DNA of 64,000 nucleotides from JAAYCI01 sp047972265 (GTDB lineage Bacteria > Bacillota > Clostridia > Oscillospirales > Ruminococcaceae). The notes below the pieces were generated by a model. The model had not been told where the DNA came from, made no database searches, and was given only the letters and a program-made list of their open reading frames with translations. The stretch covers positions 45,148 through 109,147 of the forward strand of contig JBKEAM010000045.1 of assembly GCA_047972265.1 (NCBI GenBank), read 5' to 3'. How positions within the stretch are numbered: the first letter of the stretch is position 1; each line of letters opens with the position of its first letter. A program made the translations under genes and the position numbers. Shown here piece by piece: positions 18,296 through 27,373 of this stretch.

Positions 18296-18904
18296 CTATA
18301 CCGCCAAACGGCTGTTGGCTGCAAAGTTCTTTTTTTGTTCTTCCAACGCCGCATCCAGGGTTTCGTCAAACAGGCGGTTGCCCTGTACTAGCTTAAAACC
18401 GCCCAGCACAATATCTGCCGATTGCTGCACTTCGCACTCTGGCAAAGCGGCGCGTAGAGAGTCCTCCAGCGCCAAATCCTGCCCGCGCAAAAACAAAACC
18501 GCGCCCTTGCCTTTTATTTGCTTTGCATAGGCGGCAACCTTGCCAGACAACCATGCGGCATATTTTGAGGAAGCGGCAAAATTTTTAAGCTTATCCCGCA
18601 CGGCAGTAAACACTTCTTCTGCCAATTGGCTGCGGTACTCTAATAATTTTTGTTTATAGCCCAGCTCTGCCGCTGCAAACCCGCGCTGCGTTTCTCTTGC
18701 ATACTCTTTTTCTATAGCATCATGGTCTGCCAAATCGCACTGTGCGCGCGCAATTACAAGGTCGTTTTCGCGGCGGCGGTTGGCTGCATCTATCAGCTCT
18801 GCGGCTTTGCTGTGGGCAGAGGCGATTACCGCTTCTATAAAGCGTGTTTCCCGTCCAAGTTCTGCCTGCAACGCATCCTTCATCGGATCTTTTTCAACTG
18901 CCAT
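18296..18904 (-). CDS. ntpE: V-type ATPase subunit E (peripheral stalk)
   Basis: This is a 202-aa peripheral stalk subunit that holds the head against rotation. The N-terminal half is one long charged helix (residues about 1-110), and the C-terminal half is a small globular domain containing GGFKLVQGNRLFDETLDAALEE. It starts 17 nt after the subunit F stop. It probably pairs with the small coiled-coil subunit at the head of the operon. Confidence 0.92.
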   Translation of the reverse strand: MAVEKDPMKDALQAELGRETRFIEAVIASAHSKAAELIDAANRRRENDLVIARAQCDLADHDAIEKEYARETQRGFAAAELGYKQKLLEYRSQLAEEVFTAVRDKLKNFAASSKYAAWLSGKVAAYAKQIKGKGAVLFLRGQDLALEDSLRAALPECEVQQSADIVLGGFKLVQGNRLFDETLDAALEEQKKNFAANSRLAV

Positions 18905-18921
18905 TTTCTTTACCTCGCACC

Positions 18922-19230
18922 TTAAATCTTTATTCCTACCACTTCGTAGATATACCTTTTAATATCCTCCGCCACATTATCACCCTTGTGCCGGTCGGGC
19001 ATTTCTACAATCAGGGGCTTTTTGCGGTGCAGCTTATAGTCAAACACAATATCCCTAAAATCGGTATACAGTTTACTGGTTACCAGCACCAGACCTACTT
19101 CGGGGTCTTGTACCGCCTGCTGCAAAGCAGTGCGCACCTCGTCCTCTTGGTGCACCACAACACCCCTAATGCCCACCATACGCATGGCGGCCAGGGTATC
19201 TACGTTATCACTGATTAAAAAATATTTCAT
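18922..19230 (-). CDS. V-type ATPase subunit F
   Basis: Subunit F binds subunit D in the rotor. The protein begins MKYFLISDNVDTLAAMRMVGI, the family pattern. It contains VGLVLVTSKLY and ends IKRYIYEVVGIKI, at 102 aa. I choose the ATG at 19230, preceded by GAGG; the open frame runs 27 codons further upstream but has no family similarity there. Confidence 0.93.
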   Translation of the reverse strand: MKYFLISDNVDTLAAMRMVGIRGVVVHQEDEVRTALQQAVQDPEVGLVLVTSKLYTDFRDIVFDYKLHRKKPLIVEMPDRHKGDNVAEDIKRYIYEVVGIKI

Positions 19231-19403
19231 AAAAAACCTCTGTCTTTTGCGGGCGGTCATAACCGCCACAGGCAGGCTGGCAAACAAGATATAAAGGTAC
19301 CCCTGAAGCACTGCAAGAAAACAAAGCTCTATCTGCTTACATTACTAAACAGCAGGCCGCCCAGCGGCAGGGTACAAGGCACGGTGCCCTTTATTTTGCA
19401 GCC

Positions 19404-19739
19404 TTAAACCTTGTTCAAAATCAAAATAGCAATCAACATTCCATACAGGGCAATGCCCTCGCCCAAGGCCACAAAGATAAGGGCTTTACCAAAGCTTTTG
19501 GGGTCTTCTGTTAAAGCGCCAATAGCAGCCGGAGCGCCCGCGCCTACGGCAATACCGCCGCCAATGGCTGCAATACCGGTAGAAAGGGCGGCCCCTAAAT
19601 ATGCCATGCCAGGGTTTAAGTCTGTCGCTGCCGCTGTATCACCTGTAGCGGCCGAAACCACGATGCCAATGGCACAGCAAAGGGTGGTAAACATTACGGT
19701 AAACAAAAATGTACGGCGGATATACTTTGAAATTTTCAT
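19404..19739 (-). CDS. ntpK: V-type ATPase subunit K (membrane c-ring)
   Basis: This is the ion-carrying rotor ring subunit. At 111 aa it has a leader-like first segment (residues about 11-30) and one helical hairpin: GAALSTGIAAIGGGIAVGAGAPAAIGAL, a polar loop TEDPKSFGK, and FVALGEGIALYGMLIAILIL with the ion-binding Glu in GEG. It is therefore of the single-hairpin type, unlike the four-helix, about 156-aa NtpK of Enterococcus. The Gln and Thr ligands of the Enterococcus Na+ site are not evident, so the coupling ion cannot be read from sequence. Confidence 0.93.
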   Translation of the reverse strand: MKISKYIRRTFLFTVMFTTLCCAIGIVVSAATGDTAAATDLNPGMAYLGAALSTGIAAIGGGIAVGAGAPAAIGALTEDPKSFGKALIFVALGEGIALYGMLIAILILNKV

Positions 19740-19812
19740 GATTGTTTCCTCACATTCTGTATGAAAAATCTTGTTTTTTAAAATTTATACAAACCTGCCA
19801 AATGTATACAGG

Positions 19813-21777
19813 TTAGCTTTCTGCCTGGCGGCGCACAGAAAGCGCCTTAAAGGGAACACCGTCTGCCTCAAAAAAGCGGCTGAACAGCTCGTAGTAATTT
19901 AGCCTTAATGCCTGTATGCCAACAATGAGGCCCTCTAGGCAGATAACAAACACGTTGCCCAAAACCATTACCAAAATGCTGCCCGCACCAGAGGACATGC
20001 TTGCCAATGTTTCTACAACGCTCATCATACCCGCATGGGCCAGTACAAAACCGCCCACACGCAAAAAGCTTACAGTGTTTGCCAAAAAGTCTAAAATGGT
20101 AACAAACATTTCAAAAAAGCTGCTGATAAGCAGGTCTCCCCAGCTTTCTACATGCAGGCCGTGCCCGTCCAGTATTTCGCTTAGCGGTTCTTGCAGGTAC
20201 ATAACAATAAAGGGAACCACCAACAGGCAGATGATATACAGAGGAGAAAAAGCAATGCCTGTGTTTAGCATTACCATATCTACCAGTAAAAATACAGCTG
20301 CCACATAAAATATAAGCCCGGCAAGCCCGTTGGAGCCGGTAAGTGCCGCCCCCAGTTGCTTACGCATTAGCTTAGACACGATAGAAACGATCATGGCCAG
20401 TATTAAAACAGCAACACCGATAGAGATGGAAACCAGCAAAATGGTGTTTACACTTTGGGCACCCATTACTTCAAAAGGTTTTTCTTCCAGCCCCAGTGCA
20501 TGCCACATGGGGTCCAGCAAATGCTCGTTGCCAAAAACGCTGCCAAACAAAAGGCCAAATACCGCGCTAAAAAAGCCGGCACGCGCCAATATGGCGCCTA
20601 TGGGCATTTTGCGTTTGCGGTACATGTAAAAGTAACCAAACAACCCTAAAACAATGCCCTGGCCAAGGTCTGCAAACATTAGCCCATACAGAACCGAGTA
20701 AATGATAGACACAATAAAGGTTGGGTCTATATCATTATAAGTGGGCAGGCCGTACATGGTGGTAAACATCTCGTACGGGCGGGCAAACCAGTTGTTTTTT
20801 AACTTAACCGGGGGCTTTACGGGCAGCTCCTGGCTGTGTTCGCTCTCCTGTACCTTTACACCCGGTACAGCAGAAAGCTGTTTTACAAAATGGTTGTATT
20901 TATCTTGCGGCACAAACCCACTAATATAAAATGTATTGTTAAACACAAGAGCATATTTTTCCATTTCGTACAATTGGTCCATATGCTCCAGCCAATGGGC
21001 CATATTACGGATAATTTCCATATCACGCTCGGCTGCAATGTCGGAGGGATGCACCAAATCATCCAGATTTGTTTGGAGGTCTGAGATGGTTTTGCGAACC
21101 GATTCTAATGCCTGCATGGGCTTGCCATGCACAAAGTCCGGCACGCGGATACGCTCGAAATACAGCGATTTAAAGATATCGTCAATTTCTTTGGCGTTAT
21201 CGGCCGGGGCAAAGTACACGCCCCAGTAATTTTCGCCGTCAAAATCGTATACAATAAAATTAAAGTAATGGGTAAAGTTAAAACCCTTTTGATTATAATA
21301 AGCCAGCCGCACAAAGCTGTTTTTGGGCAAACGCCCAATGCGAAGCTTTAAGTACCCAACGCGGAACAGCTCGTCGAAGTTGATATCGACGTCTTCCATA
21401 TGGCGCAAAAGACCCTCGGTTTTAACGTACAATTCCAGCTCGTTGGTAAGCTCTACCCGGCGTTTGTTAATACCGGCAACCTGCCCCGCAAATTTTTCGA
21501 GATAATCCGATACCGTATCCAGCTCAAAAGCATCCACACCGCCTGTAAAGGGCTGTGCCGAAGCTTCTTCGTCCATTTCCTCGCCCAAATCCTGCAACAG
21601 GCCTTTTGCTTTTGTAAGCAAGGGCTCGTAGCGGTTTGTGTCAAACCGTATGGCCGAATGGATGGCCTCGCTGCTTTCGGGCGCAAAGCACTCACATTCT
21701 GCTATACATCCCAATGCCGCCAGCAAACTTTTTTCTGGCCCATGCACATTGAGATACTCCATTTTGGCTACACTCAT
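19813..21777 (-). CDS. ntpI: V-type ATPase subunit I (membrane a-subunit)
   Basis: This stator subunit forms the ion half-channels. The first ~330 residues are a soluble coiled-coil arm, and the rest is multi-spanning membrane domain (for example YSVLYGLMFADLGQGIVLGLFGY and FLANTVSFLRVGGFVLAHAGM, which carries the key Arg). The ATG at 21777 (MSVAKMEYLNVHGPE) is chosen for AAGGAGG 6 nt before it; this gives 654 aa. It sits between C and K. Confidence 0.95.
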   Translation of the reverse strand: MSVAKMEYLNVHGPEKSLLAALGCIAECECFAPESSEAIHSAIRFDTNRYEPLLTKAKGLLQDLGEEMDEEASAQPFTGGVDAFELDTVSDYLEKFAGQVAGINKRRVELTNELELYVKTEGLLRHMEDVDINFDELFRVGYLKLRIGRLPKNSFVRLAYYNQKGFNFTHYFNFIVYDFDGENYWGVYFAPADNAKEIDDIFKSLYFERIRVPDFVHGKPMQALESVRKTISDLQTNLDDLVHPSDIAAERDMEIIRNMAHWLEHMDQLYEMEKYALVFNNTFYISGFVPQDKYNHFVKQLSAVPGVKVQESEHSQELPVKPPVKLKNNWFARPYEMFTTMYGLPTYNDIDPTFIVSIIYSVLYGLMFADLGQGIVLGLFGYFYMYRKRKMPIGAILARAGFFSAVFGLLFGSVFGNEHLLDPMWHALGLEEKPFEVMGAQSVNTILLVSISIGVAVLILAMIVSIVSKLMRKQLGAALTGSNGLAGLIFYVAAVFLLVDMVMLNTGIAFSPLYIICLLVVPFIVMYLQEPLSEILDGHGLHVESWGDLLISSFFEMFVTILDFLANTVSFLRVGGFVLAHAGMMSVVETLASMSSGAGSILVMVLGNVFVICLEGLIVGIQALRLNYYELFSRFFEADGVPFKALSVRRQAES

Positions 21778-21822
21778 GCATATCCTCCTTGGCATCCTGC
21801 TGCCTGTATATAAACCCGCGCT

Positions 21823-22863
21823 TTACTGCCGCAGCAGCAGCCTAACCTTTTCGGGCGCAAGCCCGTAACGCACACCCTCTATTACATTTACCACATTGTC
21901 TCTTTCTAGCTTTGCCAGGGTTATAAACGCGGCCAAAGCACCCGACGGCGAGGTGGTAAGATGTAAAAGACGCCGTGCCATTTTATACATAATCCGCCCG
22001 CCCGAAGCATCAAACTCATCGGGCGAAACCGGCCCGCCGATGCGCTCTAAGGCAGACTGGCGGTAAAACGCCCAAAGCAGGTCTTCTCCTTTTGAGTGGA
22101 TCATTTCATCCATTTTTTGGGCAGAAACACGGTAGGTGTACGGAAGCAGCAAATACTGAATATCCGCACCCGAATATGCTTTGCCAAAATAGGTTTTTGC
22201 CCTTAAGATAACGCTTAGGTTGTAATTTTCGGCCTCCTGCAAAAACAGGTTGCGCACCGCTTCTTCTTCCCTTGCAGACAGATGCTTTTTGGCAAGGCTG
22301 AATACCTCGGAATAATAATACCTTATCAATAGCGCCTCTACAGCGGGATAATTACGTATAAGCGGATCTTTTTGATAGTAAGGGTACAGCACCTTATAGT
22401 AGGGCGTGTAGCGCAATACTTTTAGCACCTGGGTAAAATACTGCGCCTGCGCAAGCGCCAGTAAATCCACCTGCAATTTACCCTCTAAAAACGGTGGAAA
22501 CATACGTATATATTTGCCGGTGCTGCCCACGCTTAACAGTCGCAGCGCCCGCATAATCTCCTGCACTTCACATTCCACCAAAAAATAATCTGCAAAGCTG
22601 TGGGCCGCAAACTCGTACCGGGCCAATGCGCTAAACTTTTTAAAAATATCCATGTTCAGCAATTCTTCAAGCTGCCCGCGGTGGGGGTCTTGCGGGGAAA
22701 GAGTGGCCAGGCTGTCTCCAAAATAGGGGTGCTTTTTAAGCACAGCCGCCACCTCTGGTACTGTACGGCGGCGCATCAACTCTTCGTATTCTTCCGAACG
22801 GACACGTTTGGCATACATGCCGCGCGCTTTTGGTATTAGTGCCTGTGATGCATTTGCCGCCAA
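21823..22863 (-). CDS. ntpC: V-type ATPase subunit C (d/AC39-like)
   Basis: This is the funnel that links the c-ring to the central stalk. The 346-aa sequence has the repeated three-part helical pattern of the AC39 family, with KARGMYAKRVRSEEYEELM near the start and AFITLAKLERDNVVNVIEGVRYGL at the end. It follows the small coiled-coil subunit by 48 nt. Placing C second, before I, is a less common gene order. Confidence 0.92.
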   Translation of the reverse strand: MAANASQALIPKARGMYAKRVRSEEYEELMRRRTVPEVAAVLKKHPYFGDSLATLSPQDPHRGQLEELLNMDIFKKFSALARYEFAAHSFADYFLVECEVQEIMRALRLLSVGSTGKYIRMFPPFLEGKLQVDLLALAQAQYFTQVLKVLRYTPYYKVLYPYYQKDPLIRNYPAVEALLIRYYYSEVFSLAKKHLSAREEEAVRNLFLQEAENYNLSVILRAKTYFGKAYSGADIQYLLLPYTYRVSAQKMDEMIHSKGEDLLWAFYRQSALERIGGPVSPDEFDASGGRIMYKMARRLLHLTTSPSGALAAFITLAKLERDNVVNVIEGVRYGLAPEKVRLLLRQ

Positions 22864-22911
22864 ACCTTATCCCCTCCTATGCCGTAGCTGCCCCATGCAG
22901 CGCCGTCATTT

Positions 22912-23244
22912 TTAGGCCTCTAAAATGGCCTTGGTCATATCCTCTATCCAGGTATCCTTGTTTTTTTGCACGGTGTCTTCCAGCGCTTTACGCCGTTCTT
23001 CAAACTTAGATTTTTCCTGGTTCTTTTTTTCTTCCAGCAGGGCTGCTTGCTCGGCCCGCACCTGCACACGCATTTGTTCTATCCGCTGTTTGCACTCTTG
23101 CTGTATCTCTTCTATCTCTTGCTGCGTTTTGCCAGAAATTTTACTGCAGGCTTCTTTTGCACGCTCTACAATAATCCCCGCGCGCAAATCGGTTTGTATT
23201 ACACGGCGCAATTCTGCGTCCATGGGTTTTTTTCCATTTATCAA
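22912..23244 (-). CDS. V-type ATPase peripheral stalk subunit (G/H type)
   Basis: This 110-aa protein is almost entirely charged coiled coil (residues about 20-105, rich in Glu, Lys and Gln heptads), as in the G/H subunit that pairs with E. It begins with TTG at 23244, preceded by GAGGAGG 6 nt upstream. Being first in the operon and next to subunit C supports the assignment; sequence alone would only say coiled coil. Confidence 0.8.
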   Translation of the reverse strand: MINGKKPMDAELRRVIQTDLRAGIIVERAKEACSKISGKTQQEIEEIQQECKQRIEQMRVQVRAEQAALLEEKKNQEKSKFEERRKALEDTVQKNKDTWIEDMTKAILEA

Positions 23245-23315
23245 GGCAATCCTCCTCTAAAACAAGACAGGGGCACCTCGTTAGCATTTAGCTAACCAGC
23301 GCCTCCCCCTGGGTT

Positions 23316-23344
23316 ATAATACTCTCATTTGTTTGTATTTTCAA
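23316..23344 (-). promoter_or_regulatory. V-type ATPase operon promoter
   Basis: TTGAAA (23339-23344) and TATTAT (23316-23321) are 17 nt apart. The -35 box begins where the T-tract of the upstream RNA gene ends. The 5' leader can fold into a hairpin with GTTAGC/GCTAAC. Confidence 0.75.
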
Positions 23345-23363
23345 GCATAAAAAAACAAAAAAA

Positions 23364-23547
23364 CCCGCCTTGCCGTCTGCAGCCAAGTTATAACCCACTT
23401 TTACAAGTAGGTGGGTGCCCTGCGATTGGGTTTTCGCTCCCTTCCTCCAGCCCTAGGGCCGGGAGGTCTGCAAGCCGCCAAAAGACTCAGGCTCCCTTTT
23501 AATAGCCAGTAGGATAAATATAGCTGCAACACTTCGAACAAGGCAGG
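23364..23547 (-). ncRNA. ssrS: Probable 6S RNA
   Basis: The minus-strand ends pair: CCTGCCTTG (23539-23547) with CAAGGCGGG (23364-23372). The stem continues as GTTGCAGC with GCTGCAGAC (one bulge). The enclosed part has an apical hairpin CCTCCCGGCCC/GGGCTGGAGG and a side hairpin ACCCAC/GTGGGT in what would be the central bubble. The 3' end runs into TTTTTTTG. The 184-nt length and the long rod with a central bubble match 6S RNA, which binds RNA polymerase holoenzyme. The next gene is DUF1292; in Bacilli the 6S gene lies in the same broad neighbourhood. I cannot run a covariance model. Confidence 0.62.
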
Positions 23548-23571
23548 CATCACGTATTCGTTACCCGTTTT

Positions 23572-23907
23572 TTACTCTTCGTCTTCCACGTCAATTTCAA
23601 ACACGTCTTTTAAACGCTCTAAAAATACGCGGCCAACTTCGTACAATTCGTCTTCATCCTCTAGCAGATCCAATACTTCCTCGCCATCTTCTTCTGTTAC
23701 TTTCATAATCAGCAGTTCGGCTTCTTCTTCCAGGCCATCGGCCGGGTTTTCGTGGTATGGAATTACCGCAAGGTATCTTTGGTCGTTTACATCGGCCGCG
23801 TCCACCACCTCAAAGGTATGCTCTACACCGGCCTCGTCTTCTAATGTAAGTATGTCGGCTTCGTAATTCTCATCCGGCATGCCTTGTACAGTATTTTCGT
23901 CGCTCAT
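23572..23907 (-). CDS. DUF1292 family acidic protein (YrzB-like)
   Basis: This 111-aa, very acidic protein has the DUF1292 core: DILTLEDEAGVEHTFEVVD, RYLAVIPYH, ELLIMKVTEEDGEEVLDLLEDEDELYEVGRVFLERL. The family is common in Firmicutes and its function is unknown; relatives lie next to ruvX and ireB genes, which are not in this window. It has its own promoter and is followed 24 nt later by the putative 6S RNA. Confidence 0.88.
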   Translation of the reverse strand: MSDENTVQGMPDENYEADILTLEDEAGVEHTFEVVDAADVNDQRYLAVIPYHENPADGLEEEAELLIMKVTEEDGEEVLDLLEDEDELYEVGRVFLERLKDVFEIDVEDEE

Positions 23908-23965
23908 GGTTGCTCCTTTTGGGGTGGCTCCCTGCTAACCCTCCACCTGTTTATTTCTTGCATTT

Positions 23966-23995
23966 ATGATACTCTAAATCCCACCAGACAGTCAA
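23966..23995 (-). promoter_or_regulatory. Promoter of the DUF1292 gene
   Basis: TTGACT (23990-23995) and TATCAT (23966-23971) are 18 nt apart on the minus strand, back to back with the cyclophilin promoter. Confidence 0.7.
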
Positions 23996-24028
23996 GCAAA
24001 GCAAGTATGCATCCACTTGTATTACTAT

Positions 24029-24036
24029 GCTATAAT
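24029..24036 (+). promoter_or_regulatory. Extended -10 promoter of the cyclophilin lipoprotein gene
   Basis: A TGC-TATAAT type extended -10 (TATAAT at 24031-24036) stands 25 nt before the ATG. No good -35 is present. Confidence 0.6.
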
Positions 24037-24061
24037 TAAAAGATAGAATTTACGAAAAGGA

Positions 24062-24823
24062 ATGGTTTTTATAAAGCGTGTTTTTTCGTTTTTGCTAACG
24101 ATATGCATATTTTTTGCCCTAACCGCCTGCGGTAAAGAAACTTCTTCTTTTTCTTCTAGCCGCGGCGTTGTAAGCAGCGAAGAATTGCAGTTTATGCCCT
24201 TAACCGAGGGTGACACCATTGCTGTTATAGAAACAACGGCTGGTAATATATATGTGGTTTTGTACCCCCAGTACGCACCTTTGGCGGCACAAAACTTTGT
24301 TTTGCTTGCCCAACAGGGTGGTTTTGACAACACAGAATTTTCTCGTGTGATTAAAGATTTTGTTATACAGGGCGGCAGCACCAGCGGCACCAGTGCCTAT
24401 GGAGATGCTTTTGACATTGAAGTTACCTCTAAGCTACGGCATTATTCCGGCGCATTGTCTACCGCTGCAAACCACGATACTTTGCCTAAAAACAACGGGC
24501 AATTTTATATAGTGGCCACACCGCAGGCTAATTTAAACGATGATGCCCTGCTGCGTATGCAGGAAGCAGGCTATACCGAAAGTGAACTGCAAGCTTACAA
24601 AGCTGCCGGCGGCGCACCTTATTTGGACAACACCGATACTGTTTTTGGGCAGGTGTATGCCGGTATGGACGTTGTAGATGCTATTGCGGGTGTTAAAACA
24701 GATGACAACGACAAACCCAAAAAAGAAGTTTTGATTTTGAGTGTTTCTATTTCGACCTATGCGGAGGGCACCGACAATGCTGACAGCTCTGCTTCTTTAA
24801 AGGCAGGTTCTGGCTCTTCTTAA
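24062..24823 (+). CDS. Peptidyl-prolyl isomerase, cyclophilin type, lipoprotein
   Basis: An N-terminal signal peptide ends in a lipobox LTAC (Cys about residue 20), followed by a Ser-rich linker, so the protein should be anchored outside the membrane. The cyclophilin domain (residues about 55-240) shows YPQYAPLAAQNFVLLA, FSRVIKDFVIQGG with the active-site Arg, and NNGQFYIV. A role in folding of exported proteins is inferred. The ATG sits close to an AAAAGGA site (short spacing). Confidence 0.9.
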   Translation: MVFIKRVFSFLLTICIFFALTACGKETSSFSSSRGVVSSEELQFMPLTEGDTIAVIETTAGNIYVVLYPQYAPLAAQNFVLLAQQGGFDNTEFSRVIKDFVIQGGSTSGTSAYGDAFDIEVTSKLRHYSGALSTAANHDTLPKNNGQFYIVATPQANLNDDALLRMQEAGYTESELQAYKAAGGAPYLDNTDTVFGQVYAGMDVVDAIAGVKTDDNDKPKKEVLILSVSISTYAEGTDNADSSASLKAGSGSS

Positions 24824-24856
24824 CAAAAAATTGCGCGGTTTACTGGGGAGGCATAA

Positions 24857-26419
24857 ATGCGGATTTTAAAAAAAGTATTTGAATTTATACTTTCTAGAAC
24901 TTTTTTGGCGGCACTGCTTTGTATTGTACAGGTGGGTTTATTCGTTTTTTTAACCTACTGGTTTGCCAGCGCCGGTGCCATAGCCTATGCGCTGCTTACC
25001 ATTATATCGGTATTGGTTTTACTTGCAGTATTTGAAAAGGACGATTTAAACCCATCGTATAAATTGATGTGGATTTTGATTATAACGTTGCTTCCCCTTT
25101 CGGGCGCACTGTTTTATCTTTTATGGGGGCACCGCAATGTACCACGCCGCAGCCGCAAACGGATGGATGCCATTGAGGCACGCTTTAAACAAAGTATGCG
25201 GCAAGACCCAGACGTTATGCAGGCACTTGCAGACACCGCCAACTCTGCCTATTACTGTGCGCAATACCTGTACCGCTACGGCAATGCCGCCCTTTATGTG
25301 GGTAACAATGTAGAATACTACGCCTTTGGCGAAGATTTTTTTGAGCCATACCTTGCCGCACTGCGCAGTGCCAAAAAATTTATTTTTTTAGAGTTTTTTA
25401 TTTATCAACCGGGGCATATGCTAGACACTATTACCGATATTTTACGCCAAAAGGTAAGCGAGGGCGTTGACGTGCGGATGCTGTACGATGGCTTTGGCAG
25501 CCTGTTTACCCTGCCAAAAGCTTACATTAAAATGCTGCACCAATACGGCATACAATGTAAAGCCTTTAGCCCGTTGGATTTTACGATACATCTGTCTGAC
25601 TATGCCATGATGAACCACCGCAACCACCGCAAGGTTACCGTAATAGACGGCGTTGTTGGATTTTCTGGCGGGTTAAACCTGGCAGACGAATACATTAATA
25701 AGGTAGAGCGATTTGGCCGCTGGAAAGATACCTCGTTTAAGCTGTGCGGCGATGCCGTGTTTAGCCTAACCACCACTTTTTTAGAAACCTGGGACTACGT
25801 GAGCAACTCCCTTACCGATTACGAAGAATACCGCCCCGCCCCGCAGCCCAAAGTAGAGGACATGGTTGCCACTGGTTTTGTGCAGCCCTATAGCGATTCT
25901 CCCCTCGATTCTGAAAATGTATCAGAAAATGCTTACCTGCGGGTTATTCAGTCTGCCAGGCAGTATGTATACATGGCCACCCCCTACCTGATACTGGACA
26001 ACGAGATGATTTCTACCCTTACACTGGCGGCCAAAAGCGGCATAGATATACGCATAATAACCCCAGCTATTCCCGACAAGCCCACCGTGTTTTTGGTAAC
26101 CAGAAGCTACTACCGTGTATTACTGGAAGCCGGTGTGCGCATTTTTGAGTTTACCCCCGGATTTATCCACGCAAAAATGTATGTTTGCGATGATGAACTT
26201 GCCATTGTTGGCAGCGCCAATATGGATTACCGCAGCTTGTACCTGCATTTTGAAAACAGCGTGCTTTTTTGCGGCGGTGAAATTGTGCAGAGCGCAAAAC
26301 AGGATATGCTGCAAACCCTGGCTGTTTCTAAAGAAATGACCCTGGACGATTTAAAGCAAATCCCCATTCACAAACGTTTTGTTCAAAGAATTGCCCGTTT
26401 TTTTGCACCCATGCTGTAG
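24857..26419 (+). CDS. cls: Cardiolipin synthase (PLD superfamily)
   Basis: This enzyme joins two phosphatidylglycerols into cardiolipin at the membrane. There are two N-terminal membrane segments (residues about 15-75), then a PLDc_N region, then two HKD motifs: NHRNHRKVTVIDG (about residue 255) and FIHAKMYVCDDELAIVGSANMD (about 435). Length 520 aa is usual. It starts 33 nt after the cyclophilin gene, probably in one transcript. Confidence 0.95.
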   Translation: MRILKKVFEFILSRTFLAALLCIVQVGLFVFLTYWFASAGAIAYALLTIISVLVLLAVFEKDDLNPSYKLMWILIITLLPLSGALFYLLWGHRNVPRRSRKRMDAIEARFKQSMRQDPDVMQALADTANSAYYCAQYLYRYGNAALYVGNNVEYYAFGEDFFEPYLAALRSAKKFIFLEFFIYQPGHMLDTITDILRQKVSEGVDVRMLYDGFGSLFTLPKAYIKMLHQYGIQCKAFSPLDFTIHLSDYAMMNHRNHRKVTVIDGVVGFSGGLNLADEYINKVERFGRWKDTSFKLCGDAVFSLTTTFLETWDYVSNSLTDYEEYRPAPQPKVEDMVATGFVQPYSDSPLDSENVSENAYLRVIQSARQYVYMATPYLILDNEMISTLTLAAKSGIDIRIITPAIPDKPTVFLVTRSYYRVLLEAGVRIFEFTPGFIHAKMYVCDDELAIVGSANMDYRSLYLHFENSVLFCGGEIVQSAKQDMLQTLAVSKEMTLDDLKQIPIHKRFVQRIARFFAPML

Positions 26420-26448
26420 TGCCTGTTTAATAACTAAGGGGGCCTCTT

Positions 26449-27273
26449 GTGGATTCGATTGCTGTTTTGGTGACACTGGACCAAAATTACCTGCCCGCTT
26501 TGCGTGTGCTTTTAAAATCCCTTTTTGTCAACAATGCACAGGATACATTTTGTATTTACTTAATGCATGCCTCCATCCCCAAACATTTGTTGGAGGAAAC
26601 CGAACAATTTTGCTTGCGCCACGGCAGTGCATTGGTGGCAGTAACGGTACCTGATACAGCGTTTGCCGCCGCCCCCACCTTTAGACATTACACAAAGGCG
26701 ATGTATTACCGCCTTTTGGCCTTTGAATTACTCCCTGCTCATCTGGACAAGGTTTTGTACTTAGACCCCGATATTTTAGCCATTAACCCACTGCGCGAAC
26801 TGTACTGCAATACCCCGCTAAAAAACGCCTTATTTGCGGCCGCCTCCCATTCGGGCGTTACAGACCTTTCACATCATGTAAACCGGCTGCGTCTTGGCAC
26901 CCCAGAAAATGTGCAGTATTATAACTCCGGCGTTTTGCTACTAAATTTAAAACTGCTAAGAGAACAGGTGACGCGGGAGGAGATTTTTGCCTATGTGCAA
27001 AAAAAGAAAAGCACCCTTGTACTGCCAGACCAGGATATTTTAAACGGCCTGTACGGGGACAGAATACTGCCCATAAGCGATTTTTTGTATAATTACGACG
27101 CGAGGCGCTACGCCACCTACCGTGTGGTAAAAGGCACACAGGGAGAATTGCCAAATGTGATGAAAACCACTGTATTTTTGCACTTTTGCGGTTCTAACAA
27201 ACCCTGTCAGGCCGGATATAGGGGAAGATTTAGCGCCCTGTACCAGCATTATATGCAGTTAGCTGCCCGGTAA
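26449..27273 (+). CDS. Family 8 glycosyltransferase
   Basis: This is a GT-A fold retaining glycosyltransferase of the GT8/LgtC-GspA kind, 274 aa and soluble. Features are IAVLVTLDQNYLPALRVLLKSL at the N-terminus, the metal-binding DxD in KVLYLDPDILA (about residue 104), and FNSGVLLL-like YYNSGVLLLNLKLL. It ends with the family's HFCGSNKPC. The GTG start has AAGGGGG upstream. It follows cls by 29 nt, so a role in cell-surface or lipid glycosylation is possible; acceptor and donor are unknown. Confidence 0.9.
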   Translation: MDSIAVLVTLDQNYLPALRVLLKSLFVNNAQDTFCIYLMHASIPKHLLEETEQFCLRHGSALVAVTVPDTAFAAAPTFRHYTKAMYYRLLAFELLPAHLDKVLYLDPDILAINPLRELYCNTPLKNALFAAASHSGVTDLSHHVNRLRLGTPENVQYYNSGVLLLNLKLLREQVTREEIFAYVQKKKSTLVLPDQDILNGLYGDRILPISDFLYNYDARRYATYRVVKGTQGELPNVMKTTVFLHFCGSNKPCQAGYRGRFSALYQHYMQLAAR

Positions 27274-27293
27274 TATTTTTATATTGCAACCAA

Positions 27294-27333
27294 AACCCCC
27301 GCATTACAGCAAACCTGTAGCGCAGGGGTTTTT
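27294..27333. terminator. Bidirectional terminator between the GT8 gene and cysE
   Basis: An AACCCC...GGGGTT stem with an inner ACAG/CTGT stem is followed by TTTTT on the plus strand and by TTTTGG on the minus strand. It serves two converging genes. Confidence 0.85.
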
Positions 27334-27373
27334 AATGTAAAACAAAATACGTCGCTTGTATTAAAGCGGCAAA

